Assembly (NCBI GenBank): GCA_963803125.1
Contig: CAWDLR010000002.1
Coordinates: forward strand, 186,001 to 250,000
Direction: 5' to 3'
Length of the DNA: 64,000 nucleotides
Source of the DNA: G963675935 sp963803125
GTDB lineage: Bacteria > Planctomycetota > Planctomycetia > Pirellulales > Thermoguttaceae
Shown here: positions 8,111 through 16,989 of the stretch, piece by piece
How the letters are laid out: the number at the start of each line of letters is the position of its first letter
Position numbering within the stretch: position 1 is the stretch's first letter
The notes under the pieces: generated by a model
What the model was told of the DNA's origin: nothing
Databases searched by the model: none
What the model saw: only the letters and a program-made list of their open reading frames with translations
Made by a program: the position numbers and the translations under genes

Positions 8111-9433
8111 TCACTTCGCAAATATCGTCTGCCGCCGATCCGGCCCCACGGAAACAATTTCCGCGGGCCGGCGCAACAACGCCTCAATCCGATCGACGTA
8201 CCTTCTCGCGTCGGCCGGCAGCTCGTCGAGCCGGGCGACCTCGCCAATCTCTTGCTGCCAGCCGGGCAGGGTCTCGTACACCGGCGTCACCCGGCGCAAA
8301 TCGTCCACATGGCTGGGAAAATCGGTCGTCCGCCGGCCGTCCAACTCGTAGGCCGTGCAGATTTTCAGTTCCGGCAGGGCACTGAGCACGTCCAGCAACA
8401 TCACCGCCAGCGTATCGATGCCGCCGAGTCGGGCGGCGTAGCGGGCGGCCACCGCGTCGAACCAGCCGCAACGCCGCGGCCGCCGCGTGACCGTGCCGTA
8501 TTCATTGCCGCGGTCGCGAATCTGCTCGCCGATTTCGTTCCGCTGCTCGGTGGGAAACGGGCCGCCGCCGACCCGCGTGTTGTATGCCTTCAGCACCCCG
8601 ATAACCTTGCTGATGTATCGCCCCGGCACGCCCGAGCCCGCCGACACGCCCACCCCGGAACTATTGCTGCTGGTGACGAAGGGGAAGGTGCCGTGATCGA
8701 TATCCAACAGCGAGCCCTGCGCCCCCTCGAACAACATGCGCTGGCCGGCTTCGGCCGCGTCGAGCAGGTAGGCGGTCGTGTCGGCCACATAGGGCGCCAG
8801 CCGCTGGGCGAAGGCGTGGTATTGATTGAAGATCTGCTGGGCGTCGAGGTTCACGCCCGAAGAAACGGGCACTGGCTCCGCCGCGGCGCCTGTCCCCGTT
8901 TTTTCACCAAGAGCCGCGAAAAGCTGGTTCTTCACCGGCACAATCTGCTCAATCCGCCCGCGAAACTCCGGCCGATACATGTCGCCCAGGCGAATCGCCA
9001 ACGAGCGGCCGACCTTGTCGCGGTAGCAGGGGCCAATGCCTCGCATCGTGGTTCCGATCGCCTCGCCGCCGCCGCATTGATCGAGCAGGCGGTCCTCCTC
9101 GAAATGCCAAGGAAAAATGACATGCGCCCGATCGCTAATAATGAGGTTCTTGCCGACCGTGACGCCGCGGCGCGTCAGTCCGTCGATCTCGTCGAGAAAA
9201 CTGGCGGGATTGAGCACCACGCCGGCGGCGATGACGCACTGCACCTCGGGCCGAAAGATGCCGCTGGGCACCAACGAGAGCTTGAACGTCTGCCCCTCGC
9301 GGACGACGGTATGCCCGGCGTTGGCCCCGCCTTGATAGCGGACGACGATGTCGTTTTGTTCGGTCAGCAGGTCGACGATTTTGCCCTTCGCCTCGTCGCC
9401 CCACTGAAGCCCGATCACACAAGTCACAGCCAC
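8111..9433 (-). CDS. purA: Adenylosuccinate synthetase
   Basis: GTP-dependent ligation of IMP and aspartate, first step from IMP to AMP. 440 residues. Motifs: VIGLQWGDEAKGKIVDLL at the N-terminus (family norm has Gly in place of the Ala), YQGGANAGHTV, TMRGIGPCY, EGAQGSLLDIDHGTFP, TSSN, GGGPFPTE and RRPRRCGWFD. The GTG at 9433 has GAGG eight bases upstream and puts the P-loop at the expected distance; an ATG at 9475 would add 14 residues. About 20 residues near 175-195 (KTGTGAAAEPVPVS) are low-complexity and look like an inserted repeat. Confidence 0.95.
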   Translation of the reverse strand: MAVTCVIGLQWGDEAKGKIVDLLTEQNDIVVRYQGGANAGHTVVREGQTFKLSLVPSGIFRPEVQCVIAAGVVLNPASFLDEIDGLTRRGVTVGKNLIISDRAHVIFPWHFEEDRLLDQCGGGEAIGTTMRGIGPCYRDKVGRSLAIRLGDMYRPEFRGRIEQIVPVKNQLFAALGEKTGTGAAAEPVPVSSGVNLDAQQIFNQYHAFAQRLAPYVADTTAYLLDAAEAGQRMLFEGAQGSLLDIDHGTFPFVTSSNSSGVGVSAGSGVPGRYISKVIGVLKAYNTRVGGGPFPTEQRNEIGEQIRDRGNEYGTVTRRPRRCGWFDAVAARYAARLGGIDTLAVMLLDVLSALPELKICTAYELDGRRTTDFPSHVDDLRRVTPVYETLPGWQQEIGEVARLDELPADARRYVDRIEALLRRPAEIVSVGPDRRQTIFAK

Positions 9434-9565
9434 GGGACCACCCTCGACCAACAAGAGCCCGAAATTTCCAAACACACCAGTCTAGCAACGCGGCCGGGCG
9501 GCGGTCAAGTGGCCGGCAAACAAATGAGGGGTGTTACGCAGGGGAAAGAGGTGGGGCGACGCCGC

Positions 9566-10887
9566 TCAGCTGCGACGCTTCCAACCGGCGTATGCAAGCA
9601 ACCCAAAGGCTCCGATAACGAGCAGCGCCAGCGTGCCGGCCTCGGGCACGGCCGTCGCGGCGTAGCCACTCAGGCCGGTGGCGGTGAAGCTGGCATAGGT
9701 TCCGTCGTATGTAAGGTCGGTCGGAGTGTAGGCGGACCAAGCCCCGTCGCTGTAGCTCCAGAGGTTCAGGTCGTTCGTCGAATAGCCGGGACCAACGTTG
9801 AGCGAGAAATAGATTGGATTGTCTGTGTCAACAGTGTAGCCGGATGTCGAGAAGGTCCAGGCATCCAAAACCCTCTGGTCGTTGCCGGCTGACGCCATCA
9901 AACCGTCGAGAATCCCGCCGCCAGCAGCCGTGGCCATGAAGGTCATGTCGGCGGTCGTTCCTGCTGCCGGGAAACTCGCGCCAGTTTCCAGTTGGTTCCG
10001 CCGGTTCCATTGTCTCGGATCAATGTGCGTTGGACGACGTGGCGGTCGAGCGACACCGGCACGTTGGACGAGCCTGCGGTGACGCTTGATGCAGTAAATG
10101 TGTGGCCGGTTGCATCCCACGTTCCACCGACGGCCTGATAGCACCCATCGCCACTCCATGTTTTGGCGGAGATGGGCGAGTATTCGGTTCCGTCTGCCGC
10201 AACGCTCGCCCCGGCAAGGATGCGGACCGTACCGCTGTTTAGTATCATCCTGTCGCTGCTATAGATGTCTTCGAGAATGGAGACCTCGCTGCCATTTCCG
10301 ACGTCAACCGACACCCGAGATTGGCTGGTGATATACATTCTTGTTGCGGACACGCTTCCGCCGCCCGTGACGTTCAGAGCCGCGACGCCGCTGCCCGTGC
10401 CGACCTCGACCGCGCTGCTGGTGTTCCATTGCGAGGTGGCGCCGTCCACGTTTACTAAGGCAACCGAGCCGTCAGCACAGCCGAGGTAGCCATAGGAGCA
10501 CCTAACGCTGGCTCCTCCGGTGATACTGAGAGCGCCGTTGCCGGAATAGGTACCGACGAAAAGGTAACTATCGTCGTACCACGTCGAGCCGCCCCCCTTC
10601 ACCGCCACCATGCCCGTTGAGCCGACTCCGTTGCCGATGTACGTTGACCCGGAAATCAGATGGCTGCCGCTGTCAACTGTCAGAGTGCCGGAGGCGCTAT
10701 TCCCAACGTAGCACTCCGTAAAAAGTTGCCAAGTAGCTGGGTTTGACGGAGAGACATCGCCGATTGTCGTAATATCCGCGCGGGCTGATGAAACAGAACT
10801 GGCCAGAAAGAACACGGCCAGCAGGGCGAACCAAAATCGTACCCATCTCGTCGATGGTGCTAAGCACGTCGCGAAAAAGCGGCTCAT
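9566..10887 (-). CDS. PEP-CTERM surface protein, frameshifted
   Basis: Secreted protein of about 440 codons. The start at 10887 gives a signal peptide (MSRFFATCLAP, hydrophobic core FWFALLAVFFLASS, cleavage after SSARA). The body has repeating G-S-T units (TYIGNGVGSTG, FVGTYSGNGALSITGG) like the beta-strand repeats of autotransporter-type passenger regions. The C-terminus has VPEAGTLALLVIGAFGLLAY then KRRS: the PEP-type motif, helix and basic end that exosortase recognises. One base is missing near 9978-9982, where LTNWKL-type coding must jump frames. Anchoring or release at the surface is inferred. Confidence 0.8.
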
Positions 10888-11374
10888 TTTCGTCTCCGAG
10901 AAAGGGCGGGCACAATCATCGCAGCACCGCAGAAAGAGCGACACCGCAGTTGCGCCCTCTAGTTTAACAACCCCTACACAGATGTCAACGATTTCCGCCC
11001 AAAAGGTGGAGAACCAGTTCCGAAGAGGGGGCAGCGCGCTTCCTTACTCAAGCTCGCCGCAGACGTGGGCGATGCGGCGGACGGCTTCGTCGATCTCGGC
11101 TTCGGTGGTCGTGGCGCCGAAACTGAAACGAAGAGAGGATTTCACTAAGTCGTTGGGCAGGCCCATTGCCCGAAGCGTGGGCGAAAGCTCCGTCGAACCG
11201 CTCGAACAGGCCGCGCCGACCGAACAGGCCACGCCCGCAAGGTCCAACGCCATCCGCAGCATCTCGCCGTCATGGCCGGGAAAAGCGACGTTGCTCGTCT
11301 GCGGAAGTCGCTCGGCCAAAGTCTTATGAGATGTTGGGATGGCAGTTGCACTGCCATCCCCGGAGCGTGGATCG

Positions 11375-11455
11375 GGTGGGGCAGACATTCCTGTCTGCCC
11401 AGGAACAAGCGAGGTGGCAGACCCGGCGCTGGCAGACAAGAACGTTTGCCCCACC
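11375..11455. repeat. Palindromic repeat family A, copy 3 (in cysteine desulfurase)
   Basis: GGTGGGGCAGACATTCCTG on the left pairs with a right arm ending AAGAACGTTTGCCCCACC. It is directly preceded by another palindrome, GGGATGGCAGTTGCACTGCC and on to 11360 (from 11336). Both are open in the frame of the gene and add about 40 residues between the GLRVALPDIIVHG and ERLPQTSNVAFPG segments. Confidence 0.85.
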
Positions 11456-11961
11456 GGTTCTAATGGGAAAGATGCGCCGTGAACAATGATGTCGGGCAGA
11501 GCAACGCGAAGTCCACGCTCGAAACGATCGCGCAGTGCCGTCAGTCGCCGAGCGTACTCGTTTTGCTCTTTCCGCCAGAGTTCCAAAGCGGTGGCCATGC
11601 CGATCGCCAACGCCACCGGCTCGGTGCCCGGACGCAGCCCCTCTTGCTGATGACCGCCGAACAGCAGCGGCGCCAACGGAACGCCGTCGCGCAGCAGCAG
11701 GGCGCCGATGCCCGGCGGACCTTGGAACTTGTGGGCCGAGATGCTCATCGCCGCCACGCCCAGCCTGCGGAAACTCACCGGCAACTTGCCCGCAACCTGC
11801 ACGGCGTCGGTATGCAGCGGCACGCCCGCTTGGTTGCAGATCGCCGCCAATTCAGCGATCGGCTGCAACACGCCGGTTTCGTGATTGCCCAACTGCACGC
11901 TGACCAACTGCGGCGGACGTTGGTGCGGGAGTTGTACTCCCGCTCCTTCTGAGGAAGCGGG

Positions 11962-11985
11962 GGTGGCAGTGCAACTGCCATCCCA
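11962..11985. repeat. Palindrome GGTGGCAGTGCAACTGCCAT in cysteine desulfurase
   Basis: A near-perfect palindrome of about 24 bases, the same element in reverse as at 11336-11360. On the gene strand it gives the peptide WDGSCTATP, in an insert of about 30 residues before PQLVSVQLGNHETG. Confidence 0.75.
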
Positions 11986-12212
11986 ACCGGCATGAGTGCC
12001 ACCCCAACTTCCTTCGCCTTCCAGCAGCCGTCGCAACTGATCGAGACGAACGACGCCCTCGGCCGTCAGGCCCAAAGTGTCCAGTCGCCAGCCCTGTTCC
12101 AAGAGGTGCTCGGCCGGTTCGATCACGCTCTGATGTTCGGCGGCGGAGATGATGATGCGACCGGCCGCCACCCATTGTACCTTCTCCGTTGAGTCGTGAC
12201 CGCTCTGCAAAG

Positions 12213-12236
12213 CCCCCCCATTGCAATGGGGGGGCG
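12213..12236. repeat. Palindromic repeat family C, copy 2 (in cysteine desulfurase)
   Basis: GCCCCCCC, ATTGCAAT, GGGGGGGC form a perfect 24-base palindrome, followed by GTTTCTCCGCGGCGCGA as in the copy near 45239-45262. The two reading frames of the cysteine desulfurase change over here. Confidence 0.9.
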
Positions 12237-12300
12237 TTTCTCCGCGGCGCGACGCACTGCGCGCCGCGTGCGCCGCGCGATCCCCAGCACCGCCAGGTTA

Positions 12301-12331
<31 letters not shown>

Positions 12332-12698
12332 GCCGGTCGCGTCGCGGCGGGGCCAAGTCGGCATCGAGAATTTCGGCGATAGCTTCCCGAGCTTCCTCCA
12401 GCGTCCGCCGGGCCTGCTGCCCCGGCCGATGCTGACTGGCCGGGTTGGCATAAGCCGCCAAGCCGCAGTCGGCCATCGCTTCTACCACTTCCGGCCGGGT
12501 CGGTGTCGTGGCGTTATGGTCCAAGTAGATTGTTTCCATCTCTGCAATTCTACCCGACGATCGACCGCTCAAAAACTGCCGTTGCCGCAGCCGCCCGATT
12601 GCTGCTATCATCCCGCGTTCCCTTAGAACGAACCGGGATGTCGTTTTGCGCAGGCGGTCCCGTTCGCTCCGCTAGGGGGACACGTTAGTCGCTTCGCT

Positions 12699-12796
12699 TC
12701 ACGCGGAGCGTGAAGAGTACAGACACTTTGCTTCACGCGCAGCGTGAAGAATGAAGAATACAGACGCTTCGCTTCACGCGGGGCGTGAAGAGTACG
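12699..12796. repeat. Triplicated hairpin repeat M (CTTCACGCGGAGCGTGAAG)
   Basis: Three tandem copies of a hairpin CTTCACGC-N-GCGTGAAG separated by AGTACAGAC- or AATACAGAC-like spacers. It fills most of the space between the cysteine desulfurase and the next secreted protein. Confidence 0.85.
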
Positions 12797-12830
12797 TTTA
12801 GCAACGCTGCTTGTGGAGGCGTCATTACTC

Positions 12831-13355
12831 ATGCATCGGTCGGCAACTGCGTTTCGGGCGTTCCTGATGTTGGCCTGCTCGGTGGCAATCCCGGTGTTGG
12901 CAATATGGGGCGCGTCGTGGTCGGGGATTGTCAAGAAGTTTCAGAACTTTCACTGCCCGGCAATCCTGAACCTCGCATCGGCGTCGCCCGACACGCCGTC
13001 GAGCGGAGCCGCTCCGCGATCGGCTTCGCAGAGCCTGCCAACCGAGTCTCCCTCCACCCCGCTTCTCGCGCCCGCGCTGCCGATCGCTCGGGCCCCGGCT
13101 GCCCGCCCGGCGCCGATCCCATCGGACTGCGGCGAGATTCAGGCGCGTCTGAAAAGGCTGGGGGCCACGTACTACGTGCTGGAGTCGTGGGGAAACGACC
13201 AACAATTGTACCGCTTCTTCTGCAAAATGGCCGTGGCCGGCGACGCCGATTACGTCCACTGCTTCGAGGCGACCCACCACAATCCGCTCCGGGCGATGCA
13301 GGAAGTCCTGCAAGAGGTCGAATCCTGGCGCGGAGGTCTACGCTGCGGGGGATAG
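12831..13355 (+). CDS. Hypothetical exported protein
   Basis: A 174-residue protein. The N-terminus (MHRSATAFRAFLMLACSVAI) is a signal or anchor helix; the middle (about 40-95) is Pro/Ala/Ser-rich; the C-terminal part is a compact conserved-looking block: EIQARLKRLGATYYVLESWG, QLYRFFCKMAV and HHNPLRAMQEVLQEVESWR. I recall this layout from planctomycete hypotheticals but know no function. GGAGG lies 11 bases before the ATG; a GTG at 12813 would overlap that site. Confidence 0.65.
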   Translation: MHRSATAFRAFLMLACSVAIPVLAIWGASWSGIVKKFQNFHCPAILNLASASPDTPSSGAAPRSASQSLPTESPSTPLLAPALPIARAPAARPAPIPSDCGEIQARLKRLGATYYVLESWGNDQQLYRFFCKMAVAGDADYVHCFEATHHNPLRAMQEVLQEVESWRGGLRCGG

Positions 13356-13475
13356 TGGGCAGTAGGCAGTCGGCAGTCGGCAGTGGGCAGTAGGCAGTCG
13401 GCAGTGGGCAGTGGGCAGTAGGCAGTCGGCAGTGGGCGGTCGGCAGTCGGCAGTCGGCAGTGGGCGGTCGGCAGT
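13353..13475. repeat. Tandem repeat D (GGCAGTCGGCAGTGGGCAGTA)
   Basis: About 16 degenerate units of GGCAGTC, GGCAGTG or GGCAGTA. An inverted block of the complementary sequence CCACTGCCCACTGCCTACTG lies at about 13648-13695, so the two could pair across 170 bases. A shorter run of the same unit interrupts the gene at 25033-26157. It begins at the stop codon of the preceding gene. Confidence 0.9.
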
Positions 13476-13747
13476 GATTAGTGGATGGTGGATACTGGGC
13501 GATGGATGGGACCGAGGGCGATGGGTAGTTGGTGGTCGCAAGATGAAGAGTAATCCGGCAGCCGCTGACCGGGCCTGAGTTGCGGATGGCGCTCGCCAAT
13601 CGTGGGAAATCATCGCAGCGCCGCAAGAACGACAAGACGAACGGGCCACCGCCCACTGTCCACTGCCCACTGCCTACTGCCCACTGCCGACTGCCCGCTC
13701 TTCTCCCCACTTGCCAACAGCCCCACCGTGCGCATAGGCTTACGTCT

Positions 13748-14950
13748 ATGCGGAAGCGATCGGCTAGTCTGGGACGGCAATTGCGGAGTGTGGCGGTATG
13801 CTACCACTCCCCCCTTGCGTATGGGACAGGTCCCGCGGCCTTGACCGGCCCGAAGCTGCCTGTCCACACCCGTGCCGCCACCGCCGAAATACACCAAAAC
13901 GGGGGGGTCAAACGGCCGGATGATCGCCTCGCCCGCGTGGAAGCTATGCTTTTTCTTTCCCGCTACCCCCAAACCAGCCGAAGACTAGCCGAGTTGGCAG
14001 GCTTGGCGGACGGAACAAAAGCACGTACACTAGTCCGAGCCTTGAACCGGCGATACGATGCTCAGGGGAATGCGTTTCGCATCGAGGAGGTGGCGGGCGG
14101 ATTTCAATTGATGACGCGGGCGAAGTTCGCCCCCTGGCTACGGCAGCTCTGCCCCGCGTCGCCGGAAATCCGCCTTTCACCACCTGCCATGGAAACCCTG
14201 GCCGTGGTCGCCTATCGGCAACCGGTTTTGAGGGCGGAAATCGAAGCCATCCGCGGAGTACAGTCGGGCGAAGTCCTGCGGCAACTGATCGAACGCGACC
14301 TGGTGCGAATCGCCGGGCGATCCGAGCAGCTCGGCCGACCGTTCCTCTACGGCACTACAAGACAATTCCTGCGAGTTTTCGGACTGCGACATCTCGATGA
14401 GCTCCCCAGGGCTGATGTTTTGCGAGCCCGCGAGCCGATGCCAACACCTGGCGATATCCAGAACCGTTCTGATTCAGATATTTTGAACCAATCTACCCCG
14501 TCTCAAATAGCGGCAGAGGAGGAGAACGTGAAAACCCTCACCCCCAAGACTCGACCCGGCGTTGCCCCACAACCTCTCACCCCCACAGCCCGCCCGCGAC
14601 GCAATGACTCGTCAACCGGCCAAGTCGTCCTCGCCCCCCGCGGCCAGGAAGAGGACGACGGAGATTACGAAGAGGACGACGAAGAAGAAAACCTCGGTGC
14701 GGAAGAAGACTTCGAGGACGAAGACCTCGACGATGATGAGGAGGAGGAGGAGGAGGAAGACGACGATCTCGAGGATGAGCCTTGGGAAGAGGTCGAAGAC
14801 GACGAAGACCTCGATGAAGAAGAGGACGAAGACGACGATTGGGACGAAGAGGACGAGTGGGAGGACGAGGACTGGGACGAAGACGAGGACGAAGACTGGG
14901 ATGAAGATGAGGACGAAGAGGAAGAGGAGGAAGAGGAGGACGAAGAGTAG
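13748..14950 (+). CDS. scpB: Segregation and condensation protein ScpB with acidic tail
   Basis: Subunit of the SMC-ScpA-ScpB complex, needed for chromosome compaction. Two winged-helix domains are seen: RLARVEAMLFLSRYPQTSRR with NAFRIEEVAGGFQLMTRAKF, then LSPPAMETLAVVAYRQPVLR, EIEAIRGVQSGEVLRQLIER and RPFLYGTTRQFL. After about residue 240 there is a linker and then about 110 residues almost wholly Asp/Glu with Trp and Tyr, ending in stop at 14950. The start is uncertain: I chose the ATG at 13748, since helix one begins before the ATG at 13946. No scpA is adjacent. Confidence 0.85.
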   Translation: MRKRSASLGRQLRSVAVCYHSPLAYGTGPAALTGPKLPVHTRAATAEIHQNGGVKRPDDRLARVEAMLFLSRYPQTSRRLAELAGLADGTKARTLVRALNRRYDAQGNAFRIEEVAGGFQLMTRAKFAPWLRQLCPASPEIRLSPPAMETLAVVAYRQPVLRAEIEAIRGVQSGEVLRQLIERDLVRIAGRSEQLGRPFLYGTTRQFLRVFGLRHLDELPRADVLRAREPMPTPGDIQNRSDSDILNQSTPSQIAAEEENVKTLTPKTRPGVAPQPLTPTARPRRNDSSTGQVVLAPRGQEEDDGDYEEDDEEENLGAEEDFEDEDLDDDEEEEEEEDDDLEDEPWEEVEDDEDLDEEEDEDDDWDEEDEWEDEDWDEDEDEDWDEDEDEEEEEEEEDEE

Positions 14951-15017
14951 AGCGGCGTGAAACGGCTGCTATCGCCTGCGTGCGCTGAGGCTGCGTCACA
15001 AGCGGCAGACAGGTAGG

Positions 15018-15102
15018 CAGGTAGGTTATGCTTCAGCATAACAACCTGCTTCTTGTTATGCTGAAGCTCGCTTCTTGTTATGCTGAAGCATAACCTACCG
15101 GT
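15018..15102. repeat. Inverted repeat L after scpB
   Basis: GTAGGTTATGCTTCAGCATA (from 15021) and GTTATGCTGAAGCATAACCT (from 15077) are complementary, with a third partial copy GTTATGCTGAAGCTC between. It may form a strong hairpin after scpB, but has no U-tract and also looks like a mobile palindrome. Confidence 0.8.
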
Positions 15103-15126
15103 TGCGAAACACCTTCTGAGCCGACA

Positions 15127-15762
15127 ATGCAGGACGCCTCGCCAGGGCCGCCGACGATCTGGACGATCGGCCATTCCAACCATCCGCTACCGGCGTTCCT
15201 CGACCTGCTGACCAGCCAGCGGATCGATCTGTTGATCGACGTGCGATCGAGTCCCTATTCGCGCTATGCCTCGCAGTTCAATCGCGAGGCGATCCATCCC
15301 GCCCTCCAGCAGCGGAAGATTCAATACTTGTACCTCGGCGACCTGCTGGGTGGGCGCGTCGAAGATCCGCGCTTCTACGATGACCGGGGCCACGTCTTGT
15401 ATGCCGCTGTGGCCCAGTCACCCGGCTTCCGCCAAGGGATCGAGCGGCTGCTGGATCGCCTGGCACGGGCCCGCACCGCGATTCTCTGCGGCGAGGAGGA
15501 TCCGACCGACTGCCATCGCCGCTTGTTGGTCGGCCGCGTGTTGCAGGACCGCGGCGTGCAGGTCATCCATCTCCGCGGCGACGGCCGCACGCAAACCGAG
15601 GCCGAACTGGCCGCCGCGGAGAACTTCCGCAAAACCAGGGGCCAACTGAACCTCTTTGAAACCGACGAGCCCGGCCAATGGAAATCTACACAATCGGTTT
15701 TACCCAGAAGAGCGCCGCCGAGTTCTTCGGAACCCTCCGCAGGGCCGGAATCGGGCGGCTGA
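15127..15762 (+). CDS. DUF488 family protein, longer copy
   Basis: A 211-residue protein. DUF488 hallmarks: TIWTIGHSNHPLPAFLDLL (about 10-28), LIDVRSSPYSRYASQFN (about 35-51), YLYLGDLLGG (about 67-76) and LCGEEDPTDCHRRLL (about 119-133) with the paired Cys and Cys-His. The C-terminal 25 residues overlap the start of the next DUF488 gene in another frame, so tight co-expression is likely. DUF488 has no settled enzymatic role; comparative work has placed it with nucleic-acid-related modules, which I recall only in outline. Confidence 0.85.
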   Translation: MQDASPGPPTIWTIGHSNHPLPAFLDLLTSQRIDLLIDVRSSPYSRYASQFNREAIHPALQQRKIQYLYLGDLLGGRVEDPRFYDDRGHVLYAAVAQSPGFRQGIERLLDRLARARTAILCGEEDPTDCHRRLLVGRVLQDRGVQVIHLRGDGRTQTEAELAAAENFRKTRGQLNLFETDEPGQWKSTQSVLPRRAPPSSSEPSAGPESGG

Positions 15763-16115
15763 TCGACGTGCGGCTGAACAACACCTCGCAGTTGGCGGCC
15801 TTCGCCAAGCGCGACGACCTCCAGTTCTTCCTCCGCGAGCTCTGCAACGCCGACTATCATCACGAAGCGGCCCTGGCGCCGACGGAAGAAATCCTCGACG
15901 CCTACAAGAAAAAGCGGATCACCTGGGAAGAATATGAGACGCGCTACGTCGATCTGCTGATCCAACGGGCGGCGGAAACGGCCGTCGATCGTCGCCTGTT
16001 CGACCTGCCCACCGTGCTCTTGTGCAGCGAGCCCACCCCCGAGCATTGCCATCGCCGCCTGGCCGCCGAGTATCTCGCCGGCAAATGGGGAGACGTGAGA
16101 GTGGTCCACTTGTGA
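15678..16115 (+). CDS. DUF488 family protein, short copy
   Basis: A 145-residue DUF488 protein: MEIYTIGFTQKSAAEFFGTL, LIDVRLNNTSQLAAFAKR (about 27-44), CNADYHHEAALAPTEEILD and LLCSEPTPEHCHRRLAAEYL (about 111-130) with the same Cys...CysHisArg pattern as the preceding gene. The start lies 85 bases inside the upstream gene. Differs from its neighbour by the NNT in place of SSP after DVR, so they belong to separate subfamilies and not to a recent duplication. Confidence 0.85.
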   Translation: MEIYTIGFTQKSAAEFFGTLRRAGIGRLIDVRLNNTSQLAAFAKRDDLQFFLRELCNADYHHEAALAPTEEILDAYKKKRITWEEYETRYVDLLIQRAAETAVDRRLFDLPTVLLCSEPTPEHCHRRLAAEYLAGKWGDVRVVHL

Positions 16116-16117
16116 AG

Positions 16118-16271
16118 GGGCTGGGGGCTGGGGGCTCGGGGCTAGGGGCTGGGGGTCAAAGGCCGGATCAAAAGCCGGAGATGTTGTAAACCAGATCAAT
16201 CACCTCTACCGCCCTGATTCCTCACGCTGACCTCTGCCCCTAGCCCCTAGTCCCCAGCCCCTAGCCCCTCC
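16118..16271. repeat. Inverted GGGGCTGGGGGCT tracts between DUF488 and dual-OB genes
   Basis: A run of GGGGCTGGGGGCTGGGGGCT at 16118-16155 is opposed by CCCCTAGCCCCTAGTCCCCA at about 16236-16270. The complementary tracts enclose about 80 bases of unique sequence and could fold. Same sequence type as the tract inside murC. Confidence 0.85.
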
Positions 16272-16275
16272 TTCC

Positions 16276-16989
16276 ATGCGAATCCTCATCAACCACCTGA
16301 CGCGAATGCACGGCGGGCACATCTGCGTGGCGGGGGTGGACCTACAGACGCGGCGGCACGTTCGCCCGATGCTGGCCAACGATCCGCTGCCGTTCTACCT
16401 GCTGGCCCGCTATGCTGGGCCATTCGATATGGCGACGATCGTCGATCTCGGGTCGCCGCGGGCGGCGCCGGTCGCGCCCCACGTCGAGGATCACGTCTTC
16501 GTCCCCGCCCGGGCAAGGGCCGAGCGGCTGGCGGCGGCCCACGAGTTCTGGGGCCTGCTGGAAGAGTTGCGGCGTGCGAGCCTGCGCGAGATTTTCGGCC
16601 CGACGCTGCACGAAGTCGGCCGCGGCCGCTGGGTGATCGATCCGGGCGGAGGAACGACGTTGCTGGGACTCGTTCGTCCCGCCGCGCCGCCGCTGTTGTA
16701 CCTGGAGACCGTCGCCGGTGGCAGGCAGCGCATCCGCGTGAAGCTCGACGACGGCCAGTTGCAGGCCGACGCCGGCGTGACCGACCTGCGGCTGTTCGGC
16801 GACGACCACGCCACGCCCGATGCGGCCCGGGTTCGCGCCGCCGCCCAGCGGATCGTCGATTCGCCCGGGGTGATTCTCAGCGTGGGGCTGACGCGGCAGT
16901 TTCGCGTCTCTGATCGCGCCCCGTACTATCACTGGCTGCAGGTGAACAATATTCACCTGCAGAGCGAACCGCTCTGGCAGTTGCGCTGA
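16276..16989 (+). CDS. Probable dual-OB domain protein
   Basis: A 237-residue protein beginning MRILINHLTRMHGGHICVAG with DLQTRRHVRPM (about 22-32), then ATIVDLGSPRAAPVAPHVED (about 54-73) and a C-terminal DRAPYYHWLQVNNIHL. This arrangement agrees with what I recall of the dual OB-containing domain, often found beside DUF488 genes; OB folds commonly bind nucleic acid. The assignment is from memory of the pattern and should be tested by profile search. The 3' end overlaps the convergent lgt by 37 bases. Confidence 0.55.
   Translation: MRILINHLTRMHGGHICVAGVDLQTRRHVRPMLANDPLPFYLLARYAGPFDMATIVDLGSPRAAPVAPHVEDHVFVPARARAERLAAAHEFWGLLEELRRASLREIFGPTLHEVGRGRWVIDPGGGTTLLGLVRPAAPPLLYLETVAGGRQRIRVKLDDGQLQADAGVTDLRLFGDDHATPDAARVRAAAQRIVDSPGVILSVGLTRQFRVSDRAPYYHWLQVNNIHLQSEPLWQLR

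Noticed and set aside
8252..9892. Plus-strand frame of 546 codons
   Set aside because: Antisense to purA and running into the PEP-CTERM gene; no motif.
13353..13475. CRISPR-like array from regular short units
   Set aside because: Units are about 7 bases, without unique spacers, and no cas genes are near; it is a tandem repeat.
14665..15183. Serine-rich protein on the minus strand
   Set aside because: It is the complement of the acidic Asp/Glu codons of scpB; an artefact of low complexity.
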